Shown here: piece by piece, positions 18,029 through 25,370 of the stretch | Position numbering within the stretch: position 1 is the stretch's first letter | Layout: every line of letters begins with the position of its first letter | Source of the DNA: Phycisphaerales bacterium | Lineage (GTDB): Bacteria > Planctomycetota > Phycisphaerae > UBA1845 > UTPLA1 | Direction of reading: 5' to 3' | Assembly (NCBI GenBank): GCA_020639075.1 | Contig: JACKHI010000001.1 | Location: 2,356,001 to 2,420,000 of the forward strand | Length of the DNA stretch: 64,000 nt | The notes under the pieces: model-generated | Database searches by the model: none | What the model was told of the DNA's origin: nothing | The model's input: the letters and a program-made list of their open reading frames with translations, nothing else | Translations under genes and position numbers: made by a program

Positions 18029-18510
18029 CGCGGGTGCCCCATCCTTTCCGAATGGAAAGGGTGGGGAATCCAGAAGACTCGCCGTGCCTTCTGTGTAATC
18101 AGAAACTTCCGTTTGCGCGGGTGCCCCATCCTTTCCGAATGGAAAGGGTGGGGAATCCAGAAGACTCGCCGTGCCTTCTGTGTGATCAGGAGATTTCGCT
18201 TGCGGATTAATCAACCATGCACATGCGCGGGTGCCCCATCCTTTCCGAATGGAAAGGATGGGGAATCCAGAAGACTCGCTGTGCCTTCTGTGTGATCAGG
18301 AGATTTCGCTTGCGGATAAATCAACCATGCACATGCTCCGGCATTACGACGTGACCGACCTAATGAAAGCACGGGTGCCCCATCCTTTCCGAATGGAAAG
18401 GGTGGGGAATCCAGAAGACTCGCCGTGCCTTCTGTGTAATCAGAAACTTCCGTTTGCGAACAATTCAACCGTGCACATGCTCCGGCATGACGACGTGACC
18501 GACCTAATGA
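18029..18510. repeat. Four-copy array of a hairpin-bearing unit
   Basis: A 75-87-bp core starts GCGGGTGCCCCATCCTTTCC, forms a hairpin with GGAAAGGGTGGGG, and runs on through AATCCAGAAGACTCGCCGTG and CCTTCTGTGT(A/G)ATCAG. Cores begin near 18030, 18117, 18227 and 18370. Units 1-2 are spaced by about 87 bp. Units 3 and 4 also share a longer spacer with CACATGCTCCGGCAT, GACGTGACCGACC and TAATGAAA. Spacers are alike rather than unique, which excludes a CRISPR array. The core hairpin is the reverse of the CGGATTCCCC...GGGGCACCC family. The gap 17906-18605 contains no gene. Confidence 0.75.
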
Positions 18511-18578
18511 AAAGTTCATAACGGAAAATCGGGATGACTCGGTGTCCCGGTACAAGAGCAACAATTGTATGCACCCGG

Positions 18579-18593
18579 GATCCCGTAGGGATC
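18579..18593. repeat. GATCCC-GTA-GGGATC hairpin next to IS end
   Basis: A 6-bp perfect stem with a GTA loop is followed by ACATGAGAATAG up to the IS boundary at 18605. Read on the minus strand this is CTATTCTCA plus a hairpin, the same format as CTATTCTCAGC plus the GCGTCCC/GGGACGC hairpin at 20279-20307 on the other side of the IS. Confidence 0.4.
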
Positions 18594-18605
18594 ACATGAG
18601 AATAG

Positions 18606-20153
18606 CCCCCCGTTTTCAACCTTGCTATTACCCACATCTTCATGCGAGTCGTGGCATCCTGTCGAGTGAATGAGGAGTGGTATGACATGGAGGTCGTGCC
18701 CTGGTGACATTAGGTGAGGGTAGGTGCCATGGTTGACGGATTGGCGCTGGCGGATCGCATTGGATGGGCGGAGGGTCAGTTTAGTTCGGCGATGTTGGGT
18801 GATCGTCGTCGAACGCGGCGCTTGGTGAGGCTGGCAGCACAGATGGCGGCGGACAGCGGTGGCACGATTCCTCAGCAGACCGGTACGATGGCGGCCATGA
18901 AAGCTGCCTATCGATTGTTTGCCGAGGAAGATGTCACCCACGAAGCGATTTGTCGGCCGCACTTTGAACAGACGCAGGAGAAGGCGGCGCAATTGCCTAT
19001 CGTTTTTCTGCTCCAGGATACGACAACCTTGGACTTCACATCGCATGTTCACTGCGAAGGCCTGGGGCCGATCGGGCGAGATAAGCGGATGCGAGGCCTG
19101 CATCAACAGAACGTGCTCGCTGTGAACGTGAACTCGCGCCTTCCGCTGGGGCTGATGTATCAACGTCATCATCGCCGTCGCTCTCGTCCGAAGGGTCATG
19201 GCGACAACCGCGCCGCGTCGCGTCGCGTGCCGATTGAAGAGCGGGAGTCGTATTGGTGGATTGAAGCGATCAAGACCATCGGATCGCCGCCCGAAGGCTC
19301 CAAGTGGGTGCATGTCGGGGATCGCGGCGAGGACATCTTCGGCGTCTATGATGAATCCCTTCGCCTGGGCGCCGACTGGCTGATTCGGATCAGCCAGGAT
19401 CGACGCGTCGAAACGCCCGAAGGGCAAGGATCGCTTTTTTCCTATGCGCGCAGCCTGCCAAGCGTGGCGAATCGCAACCTGCAGGTGCGACGCAAAGGGA
19501 ACGGCGCCTTGGAGGATGTGCATCTTCGCGTCTCTGCCGGTTGTGTGACCCTGATGCCGTCGCGTTACGAACCCGCCTATCGCAACTGTGCGCCGATCCC
19601 ATGTTGGGTTGTTCGGGTCTGGGAAGATCAGCTACCGACCGATGCGGAGCCGCTGGAGTGGCTGCTCTGTACCAGCCTGTCGTGTGAGACTTCGGAGGAG
19701 GCCGTGTTTGTCGCGAAAGGCTACTCGTATCGATGGGCCATCGAGGAATTCCACAAATGCGAGAAGTCAGGCTGCCAAGTCGAGATGCGGCGGCTGGAGC
19801 ACGTGGATCGGCTCGAACCCCTGATCGGTCTGCTCAGCGTGCTGGCCGTCTGGCTCATGCAACTCAAGTTCGTGGCGCGCGACAAGCCCGACGAGGAGGC
19901 AACCACGCTATTCGACGAATTCGATGTTTGTGTGATGGCTCGGTACCTGAGAAAGTCGCCGCAGCAATTGACAGTTGGAGAATTCTGGCGAGGCATCGGG
20001 CAACTCGGCGGTCACCCCGGCCGAAAAGGCGATGGCCCACTCGGCTGGCTACGTGCTTGGCGCGGCTGGCAACGATTTCAACTAATGATCCTCGGCGCCA
20101 GCCTGACTACCGAGGACGAAAGATGTGGGTAACAGCAAGTTTTCAACGGGGGG
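18606..20153 (+). mobile_element. IS50-like (IS4-family) insertion sequence
   Basis: The 1.55-kb element is bounded by imperfect inverted repeats of about 34 bp. The left end reads CCCCCCGTTTTCAACC then TTGCTATTACCCACATCTT (18606-18640). The reverse complement of the right end (20120-20153) reads CCCCCCGTTGAAAAC then TTGCTGTTACCCACATCTT. A single transposase gene fills the inside. I do not see a clear target-site duplication at the two edges, so the insertion may be old or the ends slightly misplaced. Confidence 0.85.
18729..20132 (+). CDS. IS4-family transposase, Tn5/IS50 type
   Basis: This 467-aa transposase starts at ATG 18729; an in-frame start at 18714 is less likely. The N-terminal WAEGQFSSAMLGDRRRTRRL and the following TMAAMKAAYRLF match the Tn5-type DNA-binding domain. 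DDE residues are expected in LLQDTTTLDF, in HVGDRGEDIF and in the YREK signature YSYRWAIEEFHKCEK, which fits Y-x2-R-x3-E-x6-K exactly. The frame is intact from end to end, so the element could still be active. The TAA at 20130-20132 lies within the right inverted repeat. Confidence 0.92.
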   Translation: MVDGLALADRIGWAEGQFSSAMLGDRRRTRRLVRLAAQMAADSGGTIPQQTGTMAAMKAAYRLFAEEDVTHEAICRPHFEQTQEKAAQLPIVFLLQDTTTLDFTSHVHCEGLGPIGRDKRMRGLHQQNVLAVNVNSRLPLGLMYQRHHRRRSRPKGHGDNRAASRRVPIEERESYWWIEAIKTIGSPPEGSKWVHVGDRGEDIFGVYDESLRLGADWLIRISQDRRVETPEGQGSLFSYARSLPSVANRNLQVRRKGNGALEDVHLRVSAGCVTLMPSRYEPAYRNCAPIPCWVVRVWEDQLPTDAEPLEWLLCTSLSCETSEEAVFVAKGYSYRWAIEEFHKCEKSGCQVEMRRLEHVDRLEPLIGLLSVLAVWLMQLKFVARDKPDEEATTLFDEFDVCVMARYLRKSPQQLTVGEFWRGIGQLGGHPGRKGDGPLGWLRAWRGWQRFQLMILGASLTTEDERCG

Positions 20154-20176
20154 TTGACGACCATATTTGAGGCCCC

Positions 20177-20307
20177 GTCCCAGCGGGACAGGATGAGCTT
20201 GATGCGTAGAGTCGCGCCGTACCTACGGCACGGCAATGGTGATAACCATCTAGCTATCCCAGCCTTGAAAAGGCTGGGCTATTCTCAGCGCGTCCCTTTC
20301 GGGACGC
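20177..20307. repeat. Cluster of three short hairpins
   Basis: Three perfect stems follow each other: GTCCCAGCGGGAC (20177-20189), CCCAGCC-TTGAAAA-GGCTGGG (20258-20278) and GCGTCCC-TTTC-GGGACGC (20290-20307). CTATTCTCA separates the last two. They are not followed by U-runs and there is no gene end here, so terminator function is unlikely. Such stem clusters look like decayed intergenic repeat elements. Confidence 0.5.
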
Positions 20308-20386
20308 GGTAATTGCGCTACCGCAGAAGCCGACAGAGTATCACGTTATTCTGTGATGCACCTAATGAAAGCCCAACCTATTAAGG

Positions 20387-20526
20387 CAACGGCCCATGCT
20401 GGCTGTGATAATGTCCCGTGCTGCGCTCGGAACGAAGAACGGCAGGCGGCTAAAGCACGAGATTGTGAGAAAGTGGACGGGCCCGAGTTTGTCGTGTCGG
20501 TAGGGATTGATTGGTTGGCCTGGGGC
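20387..20526. repeat. 138-bp dispersed repeat, copy B
   Basis: This copy begins CAACGGCCCATGCTGG and matches 13471-13608 over its full length at about 81% by hand alignment, with differences spread evenly over codon positions. It is preceded by CCTAATGAAA, a string also found in the spacers of the array at 18029-18510. It is followed by the CGGATTCCCC hairpin at 20545. Confidence 0.65.
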
Positions 20527-20544
20527 AGGGTATCATCGCTCAGT

Positions 20545-20643
20545 CGGATTCCCCACCCATTGCATGCGCAATGGATGAGGCACACATGCATCCACTCGCC
20601 GCCCTATCGTCGCGCCCCCACCCACGAATGGGCGAGCCACCCG
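20545..20643. repeat. Composite of two hairpin repeats
   Basis: A CGGATTCCCCACCCATTG ... CAATGGATGAGGCAC hairpin (20545-20584) is followed by the TCCACTCGCC...CCCACCCACGAATGGGCGAG module (20590-20643), in the same order as at 15777-15876. This copy has more substitutions in the second stem than the other copies. Confidence 0.65.
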
Positions 20644-21066
20644 CTTCGCGCCCCAATTCGAAACTCAAGACTAGCCACTCGCGACTTCCCCCTCGCGAGT
20701 CACCGAACAAGTCATTCATTTGCCATGCTGCACGCGCACGGACTATTCGCCGGCAATCGCCCCACCGCCCGATTTTGCACAATTTGCGCCATTTTGCGGG
20801 GGGCGCGTTTCAGTGCAAAACCGCCCAACGCCCGGTCGCTGCGGCAGTTAGGCCGTGCAAAGTCACGCGCCAGCATGATCGAGTTTGCGCCGGTGTGTGA
20901 CAGGGGCTACGGCTTCGCGGGAGAGGATTCCCGCGGAGGTGTGTGCGAGAAGGGAATCTCGCACCAGCGAATGTCAGGGCTCGCTCGGTTCGCCGCACTG
21001 CTTGAGAGCAGTGGCATCCGTCGATCCGCGCGCCCTCGATCCCTGGATCCCTCGAATCCTCGATCC
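20644..21066. other. Gene-free stretch with a CACTGCT hairpin repeat
   Basis: No gene can be supported here. A hairpin GCACTGCTTGAGAGCAGTGG at 20995-21014 is nearly identical to the one at 63779-63800. The sequence GCGAGAAGGGAATCTCGC (20945-20962) also forms a stem. Just before the SafE-like gene, short GATCCCT phrases repeat (21030-21066). Confidence 0.4.
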
Positions 21067-21795
21067 CTACTCCTGCGCCGCCTTGATGATCGGCGAGGGG
21101 CTGCAGCAGGATTCGCCTTCGGCGTTCGGCCACGCGCGATAGATCGTCGCGCCGCCCATGAAGAGCATGAACACGGCGGCGACTTTGAAGACGTGGCTGC
21201 GGGCGCGTTGGGAAATCAGCGAACTGCCGCAGCCGACGGCGAGCATCGCCGGCGCCGTGCCGAGGCCGAAGATCGCCATGATGAGCATCCCCTGCGGCAC
21301 GCTCGCCGCGGCGACGGCCAGCGCGAGCAGCGCGTAGACGAGACTGCACGGAAGAAAGCCCGTCGCAACGCCGGCGATGTAATAGCCCCACCAGCCTTCG
21401 GCATTGAGAAAGTACGCGAACGGTTTGGCGATCAACCTAGCGACGCCGCCGCCCTTCTTGCCGAGACCCGGGATCAATCCGAGAACGCTCAGACCGACGA
21501 GCAACATGATGACGCCGGCGGCGATGCTGAAGGCCTGTTGCACGCCGAAGAGCGCGTAATCCGCTCGCGCCATCGCCTGGCCGGCATAGCCCGCCAGCGC
21601 GCCGAGGAATGTGTACGTCGTGATTCGACCGGCGGTGTAAACGAGTTGTCGCGCGACGATCGGCGCCATGCGGCGCTTCGACGCGCCGACGGCCGCGGCC
21701 AGCCCGCCGCACATACCGATGCAGTGCGCCGAACCGAGAAACGACATCGCAAACACGGTTCCCAACTCAGCCGTCACGTTGCTGCTCCATTGCAA
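21067..21795 (-). CDS. SafE/TauE-like membrane protein (DsbD_2 type) of the cbb3 cluster
   Basis: This 242-aa protein has six hydrophobic helices and the family signature SFLGSAHCIGMCGGLAA near residue 20 and GVATGFLPCSLVYALLA near residue 145, each with conserved Cys/Gly/Pro residues. In many bacteria a protein of this type follows ccoI/fixI and is thought to help copper delivery or maturation of cbb3 oxidase. Its start overlaps the end of the upstream P-type ATPase gene by 29 nt, strong evidence for one transcript. The name sulfite exporter used for the family is not supported here. Confidence 0.85.
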   Translation of the reverse strand: MQWSSNVTAELGTVFAMSFLGSAHCIGMCGGLAAAVGASKRRMAPIVARQLVYTAGRITTYTFLGALAGYAGQAMARADYALFGVQQAFSIAAGVIMLLVGLSVLGLIPGLGKKGGGVARLIAKPFAYFLNAEGWWGYYIAGVATGFLPCSLVYALLALAVAAASVPQGMLIMAIFGLGTAPAMLAVGCGSSLISQRARSHVFKVAAVFMLFMGGATIYRAWPNAEGESCCSPSPIIKAAQE

Positions 21796-23863
21796 ATCCG
21801 CCGAGCCGCAGCGAATTCGCCACGACGAACAGACTGCTGCCGGCCATGGCGGCCGCCGCGAAAAGCGGATTCAGCTTGCCCGCCACGGCGAGGCCCATGC
21901 CGGCGCCATTGTAGAGTAACGCCCAGAGGAGATTCACGCGCACGGTCCGTACCGTTTTTCGAGCCAACGCGATCAGACGCGGCACGCGGACGAGTTGATT
22001 GCTCAGCAGGCAGACGTCGCCCGCGTCGCGCGTCACATCCGCCCCGCAGCCCATGGCGATGCCGACGTCGGCCGCGGCCATCGCCGGTGCATCGTTCAGA
22101 CCGTCGCCGACCATGGCGACGACGCCGTGCGTATCATGATAACGAGCGAGCGTGCTGACCTTGATTTCGGGACGAAGTTCGGAATGCACGAGCACACCCA
22201 GCGATTCGCCGATGGCGTCGGCGCGAGCCTTGTGGTCGCCCGTCAGCACCATCGCGTTGAGACCCATCGACTTGAGCTGCGCGATCGTCGATGCGGCGTC
22301 GTCGCGCAGAGCTTCACTCAGACCGAAGACGCCGCGAACGCGATTCTCCCAACCGACGCAGGCGACGGCTCGCCGGCTTTGGACATTGTCCGCCACGGCG
22401 GCCGTCATTTCGTCATCAAACTCGAAGTTGCGATCGCGCATCAGGTCAACGCTGCCGAGCGCCGGCGCGCCGGCGCCGCCGTTCGACGCGACGAGCCCCA
22501 TGCCGGGAATCGTACGAACGGCGTCGAATCGAGCCGCTTCAACATGCGACGCCCGTGCATGGTTCTCGATAGCGCGCGAGATGGAATGCCGCGAGCCGGC
22601 GCTGAGCCCCGCCGCAACGCTCAGCGGTTTGTCGAACGAATCGTTCGGCGCGATGGACTCCAGCTGCATGCGACCGGTTGTCAGCGTACCCGTCTTGTCG
22701 AAGAAGACGACGCGAACCGCCGCCAGTCGTTCAAGCGCTTCGCCGCCGCGGAAGATCACGCCGTATCGCGCCGCACGGCCGAGTGCGATCCAGATTGCCA
22801 TCGGCGTTGCGATGCCCAGCGCGCACGGGCAGGCGATCAGCAGGACGGCGAGCGCCGTCATCAGCGACTCACCCGCGCCGCCGCGCACCCAGCCCATTGC
22901 GGCGCCGACAATTGCGAGGGCGATCGTGAACAGTACGAACTTCGAAACGACGCGATCCGACCATCGTTCGTACCGGCCTTTCGCCTCCTTCGCCTGTTCC
23001 AACAGCGCAACGAGGCGCGAGATCGTCGAATCTGCGCCGATCGCCGTTGCGCGAATCGTCAACGTGCCGTCGAGGTTGGCCGTTCCGGCCGAGACGCTCG
23101 AACCTTCGTGCCTGGCGACGGGCGAGCTTTCGCCGGTCAGCAGCTGCTCGTCGACGTTTGCTTCGCCGGCGATGACGACACCGTCGACGGCGATGCGTTC
23201 ACCGGCCACAGCGCGGATCACATCGCCAACAAGCACTTCGGTGAATTTGACTGCCATCTCGTGCCCGTCGCGCGTGACGACGATTTCATCCGGCACGAGT
23301 TTCTCGAGGGCGCGGACAGCCTGCGACGCCTTGAAGCGGCCCGACGCTTCGAACCATCGGCCCAGCGTGACGAAGACGAGAATCATGCAAGCGGTCTCGT
23401 AATACGTCGCGCCGGCGTCGCGATAGGTCGAGATCACGGAGAATGCATATGCGGCGCCGACGCCGATCACGATCAGCGCGTCCGTCGCGATTGCACGTCG
23501 GCGGAGCTGGTCGAGCGCGTTGAGGAAGATCGGCAGCGCCAGGAGATAGAGCACCGGCGCAGTGAGGAGGAGTTGGGCGTATCGAGCGAGACCCGCCATT
23601 GTCCGGGAGAATTCCGTGGCCTGATCGCTCGTGAGATACGCGGCTTCGCCGTAGAGATAGACGGCGAGGACCATGACGATCATCGACAGGAAGCCCGCGA
23701 CGCCGAGCCGGGCGATCATCTCGTTGACGTGCCCCTCTTCGCCGCGCGATTTCGTAATCTCCGCCGCAATCGAGCAGCCGAAGCAGCAGTAGACCTTTGC
23801 GTCACCCACGCGCGTGCCGCGCACGGGAAGACCGCAATAGTCGCATGCCGTTGGGGAGGACAT
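21767..23863 (-). CDS. Copper-transporting P1B-type ATPase, CcoI/FixI-like
   Basis: This 698-aa ATPase should move Cu+ across the inner membrane for oxidase assembly. A Cys-rich N-terminal domain (CDYCGLPVRG...YCCFGC, residues 7-30) replaces the common GMxCxxC heavy-metal domain and matches the type found in CcoI/FixI. The membrane CPC motif (IACPCALGIATP), the phosphorylation site DKTGTLTTG, TGD and MVGDGLNDAPAMAAADVG are all intact. Helices 7-8 contain YN and SS residues (LLYNGAG, MAGSSLFVV) typical of Cu+ carriers. The gene lies between the cbb3 subunit genes and the SafE-like gene. Confidence 0.92.
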   Translation of the reverse strand: MSSPTACDYCGLPVRGTRVGDAKVYCCFGCSIAAEITKSRGEEGHVNEMIARLGVAGFLSMIVMVLAVYLYGEAAYLTSDQATEFSRTMAGLARYAQLLLTAPVLYLLALPIFLNALDQLRRRAIATDALIVIGVGAAYAFSVISTYRDAGATYYETACMILVFVTLGRWFEASGRFKASQAVRALEKLVPDEIVVTRDGHEMAVKFTEVLVGDVIRAVAGERIAVDGVVIAGEANVDEQLLTGESSPVARHEGSSVSAGTANLDGTLTIRATAIGADSTISRLVALLEQAKEAKGRYERWSDRVVSKFVLFTIALAIVGAAMGWVRGGAGESLMTALAVLLIACPCALGIATPMAIWIALGRAARYGVIFRGGEALERLAAVRVVFFDKTGTLTTGRMQLESIAPNDSFDKPLSVAAGLSAGSRHSISRAIENHARASHVEAARFDAVRTIPGMGLVASNGGAGAPALGSVDLMRDRNFEFDDEMTAAVADNVQSRRAVACVGWENRVRGVFGLSEALRDDAASTIAQLKSMGLNAMVLTGDHKARADAIGESLGVLVHSELRPEIKVSTLARYHDTHGVVAMVGDGLNDAPAMAAADVGIAMGCGADVTRDAGDVCLLSNQLVRVPRLIALARKTVRTVRVNLLWALLYNGAGMGLAVAGKLNPLFAAAAMAGSSLFVVANSLRLGGFAMEQQRDG

Positions 23864-23939
23864 TACTGGCTGGATACTATACGGGGCGGCGGACTCTTGG
23901 GCACGGCAGACGTCGGGGCTTGGCGCTTGCGGGTAGATT

Positions 23940-24036
23940 GGTGGGCACGGCCCACCCTACGAACTCGCGGGGAGAGTGGTGGGCATGGCCCACTCTACGA
24001 ACTTGCTGGTAGATTGGTGGGCACGGCCCACCCTAC
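23940..24036. repeat. Three tandem REP units with a 38-bp period
   Basis: GGTGGGCACGGCCCACC plus CTAC starts at 23940 and 24016, with a variant (GGTGGGCATGGCCCACT plus CTAC) at 23978. The start-to-start distance is exactly 38 bp twice. Spacers are similar to each other (GAACT(C/T)GC..GG(G/T)AGA). The units equal the right arm of the REP pair at 6726-6792. The array fills the gap between the small cbb3 gene and the copper ATPase gene (23864-24073), and may affect mRNA processing between them. Confidence 0.75.
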
Positions 24037-24073
24037 GACCTGCGCCCCAAGGAATTCAGCACGCCGCGTTGGA

Positions 24074-24241
24074 TTACTTGAAGAAGACCTTCGCCATGGG
24101 CACGGCCCATTTGACGACGTAGTAGATGGCCAGCACCCAGAACACGACCCACATGATGCGGATATACCAGGGGATGTTGTGCGTCGTGTAGGTGTGGAAC
24201 CGGTTTTCTTCGGCCGGTGTATCGTAGGGCTCGTGGGACAT
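24074..24241 (-). CDS. Small cbb3 oxidase-associated membrane subunit (55 aa)
   Basis: A 55-codon frame starts MSHEPYDTPAEENRFHTYT and has one membrane helix (IRIMWVVFWVLAIYYVVKW). The polar, acidic N-terminus leading into HTYTTHNIPWYIR resembles the N-terminal anchor of CcoP, without its heme domains. The start lies one base after the preceding stop codon, so it is tightly coupled to the upstream oxidase genes. It may be the membrane anchor partner of the diheme lipoprotein encoded at 26886-27917, but this is inference. Confidence 0.7.
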   Translation of the reverse strand: MSHEPYDTPAEENRFHTYTTHNIPWYIRIMWVVFWVLAIYYVVKWAVPMAKVFFK

Positions 24242-24242
24242 G

Positions 24243-24563
24243 CTATTGCTTGCTCCAATCGACGCCGTCCTGCTCGTCGAGTTCGCGCTCGTGGTCCAGC
24301 ATCGTGTACTTGGGCTCCTCGACGTTGCCGAACATGCCGTTGCACATCGCCCAGCCGAACAGGCAGGCCATGCCGCCGGCGATCAGGAAGTAATTCGCGA
24401 TCGGAATGATCGTGAAGCCGGCGCCCTCTTCGGTGTTCAGCGTGAGGATGAACTGCCGCATCTTCTCGGCAAAGCCGTAGGCCCCCGGCACGATGATGAG
24501 CAGCCCCATCACCCAAAGCGTGATGCGCTTGGCGCGGGATTCGACTCGTCTGATGATCGCCAT
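24243..24563 (-). CDS. Two-helix membrane protein of the cbb3 cluster
   Basis: The 106-aa product has a basic N-terminus (RRVESRAKR), two membrane helices (ITLWVMGLLIIVPGAYGFA and IANYFLIAGGMACLFGWAM) and a polar C-terminal tail. It is encoded 3 nt after ccoO and 1 nt before the 55-aa gene, so it belongs to the oxidase transcript. It may be an accessory subunit or assembly factor. No recognised motif. Confidence 0.65.
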   Translation of the reverse strand: MAIIRRVESRAKRITLWVMGLLIIVPGAYGFAEKMRQFILTLNTEEGAGFTIIPIANYFLIAGGMACLFGWAMCNGMFGNVEEPKYTMLDHERELDEQDGVDWSKQ

Positions 24564-24566
24564 GAT

Positions 24567-25301
24567 CTATGCCCCCGCGTTCGTTTCGGCATCGCTCATT
24601 GCAACGCCGGTTTTGGGCTTCTCGTCATCGACCGTCGGCTCGAAGCCGGGCGGCGGCTCGGGCGTCTTTGTCGGCAGCGCCGGGCCGCGATTGTACCAGT
24701 ACGGGTAGTTCTTGTGCCAACTGCCGAGCCACTGCACGTAGGTGATGATCGCGAAGCCCTTCTTATTCGGATAGCCGTCGCTATCAAAGAACCAGGGATA
24801 ACGCGGCATGACGGATACGGGCACGACGCTTGTGGGTTTGTAGAAGTGCGCGATGTGCCAGTCGTTGCTCTTGCGGCCGCCTTCGCGAATCAGATCGGGA
24901 CCGACGCGGCGCGTGCCGAACAGGACGGGCCGCTGGAATTCGTTCTGGTACTCCTCGGCGTAGGACTCGCCGCCCCAGCGCCGACCTTCATTCGAGACGG
25001 GCCGGATCTGCTGGCTGTGGCAGTGCCAGCAGGCTTCGCCGACGTAGATCTTGTGTCCGAGCTTCAGCGCCGCCGCGAAGCTCTCCTCGCTCACATCGCC
25101 GTAGTGCTCCTTGAACTGTTTCGGATAGCGTTCGGCGAGATCGATGAACTCGTGTGTGAGGCCCTGCTCGGCCAGTTCCTTGACGCTCAATTCCGGCTCG
25201 CCCTGATAGATGGCGATCGGCACCCACGCCATCACGATGAAGGCGAGGATGAAGAAGCCGAATCCGGCAATCAGGAAAATGCCCGCTCTGGTTTCAAACA
25301 T
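24567..25301 (-). CDS. ccoO: cbb3-type cytochrome c oxidase subunit II (CcoO)
   Basis: This 244-aa subunit is a monoheme cytochrome c anchored by one N-terminal helix (AGIFLIAGFGFFILAFIVM). The heme site is CWHCHSQQIRPV (residues 91-95), typical of CcoO, followed by FGTRRVGPDL and the axial Met in SVMPRYPW (Met165). It passes electrons from the diheme cytochrome to CcoN. A Pro/Glu-rich tail extends the C-terminus. The gene lies between ccoN (69 nt upstream) and the 106-aa gene. Confidence 0.95.
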   Translation of the reverse strand: MFETRAGIFLIAGFGFFILAFIVMAWVPIAIYQGEPELSVKELAEQGLTHEFIDLAERYPKQFKEHYGDVSEESFAAALKLGHKIYVGEACWHCHSQQIRPVSNEGRRWGGESYAEEYQNEFQRPVLFGTRRVGPDLIREGGRKSNDWHIAHFYKPTSVVPVSVMPRYPWFFDSDGYPNKKGFAIITYVQWLGSWHKNYPYWYNRGPALPTKTPEPPPGFEPTVDDEKPKTGVAMSDAETNAGA

Positions 25302-25370
25302 CCGGTCGAGTCTCCTCGATGCAAATCTGTTTCAGCGATCGGTCGTCCGATCGAAAGCAAACGCCAACTA

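Noticed and set aside
17516..18295. 259-aa plus-strand frame with internal repeats (GCPILSEWKGWGIQKTRR)
   Set aside because: The peptide repeat is the translated hairpin array, and the first part is antisense to the beta-helix gene.
18029..18510. CRISPR-like four-unit array
   Set aside because: Repeats are over 75 bp, intervals vary (87-144 bp) and spacers are repeats themselves.
21067..21795. Sulfite exporter function for the SafE/TauE-like gene
   Set aside because: Its place after a CcoI-like ATPase and the DsbD_2-type motifs argue for an oxidase-maturation role; the exporter name is inherited from the family.
23940..24036. CRISPR-like regular spacing
   Set aside because: The units are palindromic REPs, the spacers (17 bp) are similar to each other and there are only three units; no cas genes nearby.
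20353..24409. Long plus-strand frames (20353-22158, 21995-24409)
   Set aside because: They run opposite the SafE-like and copper ATPase genes and through repeats; no domain is visible.
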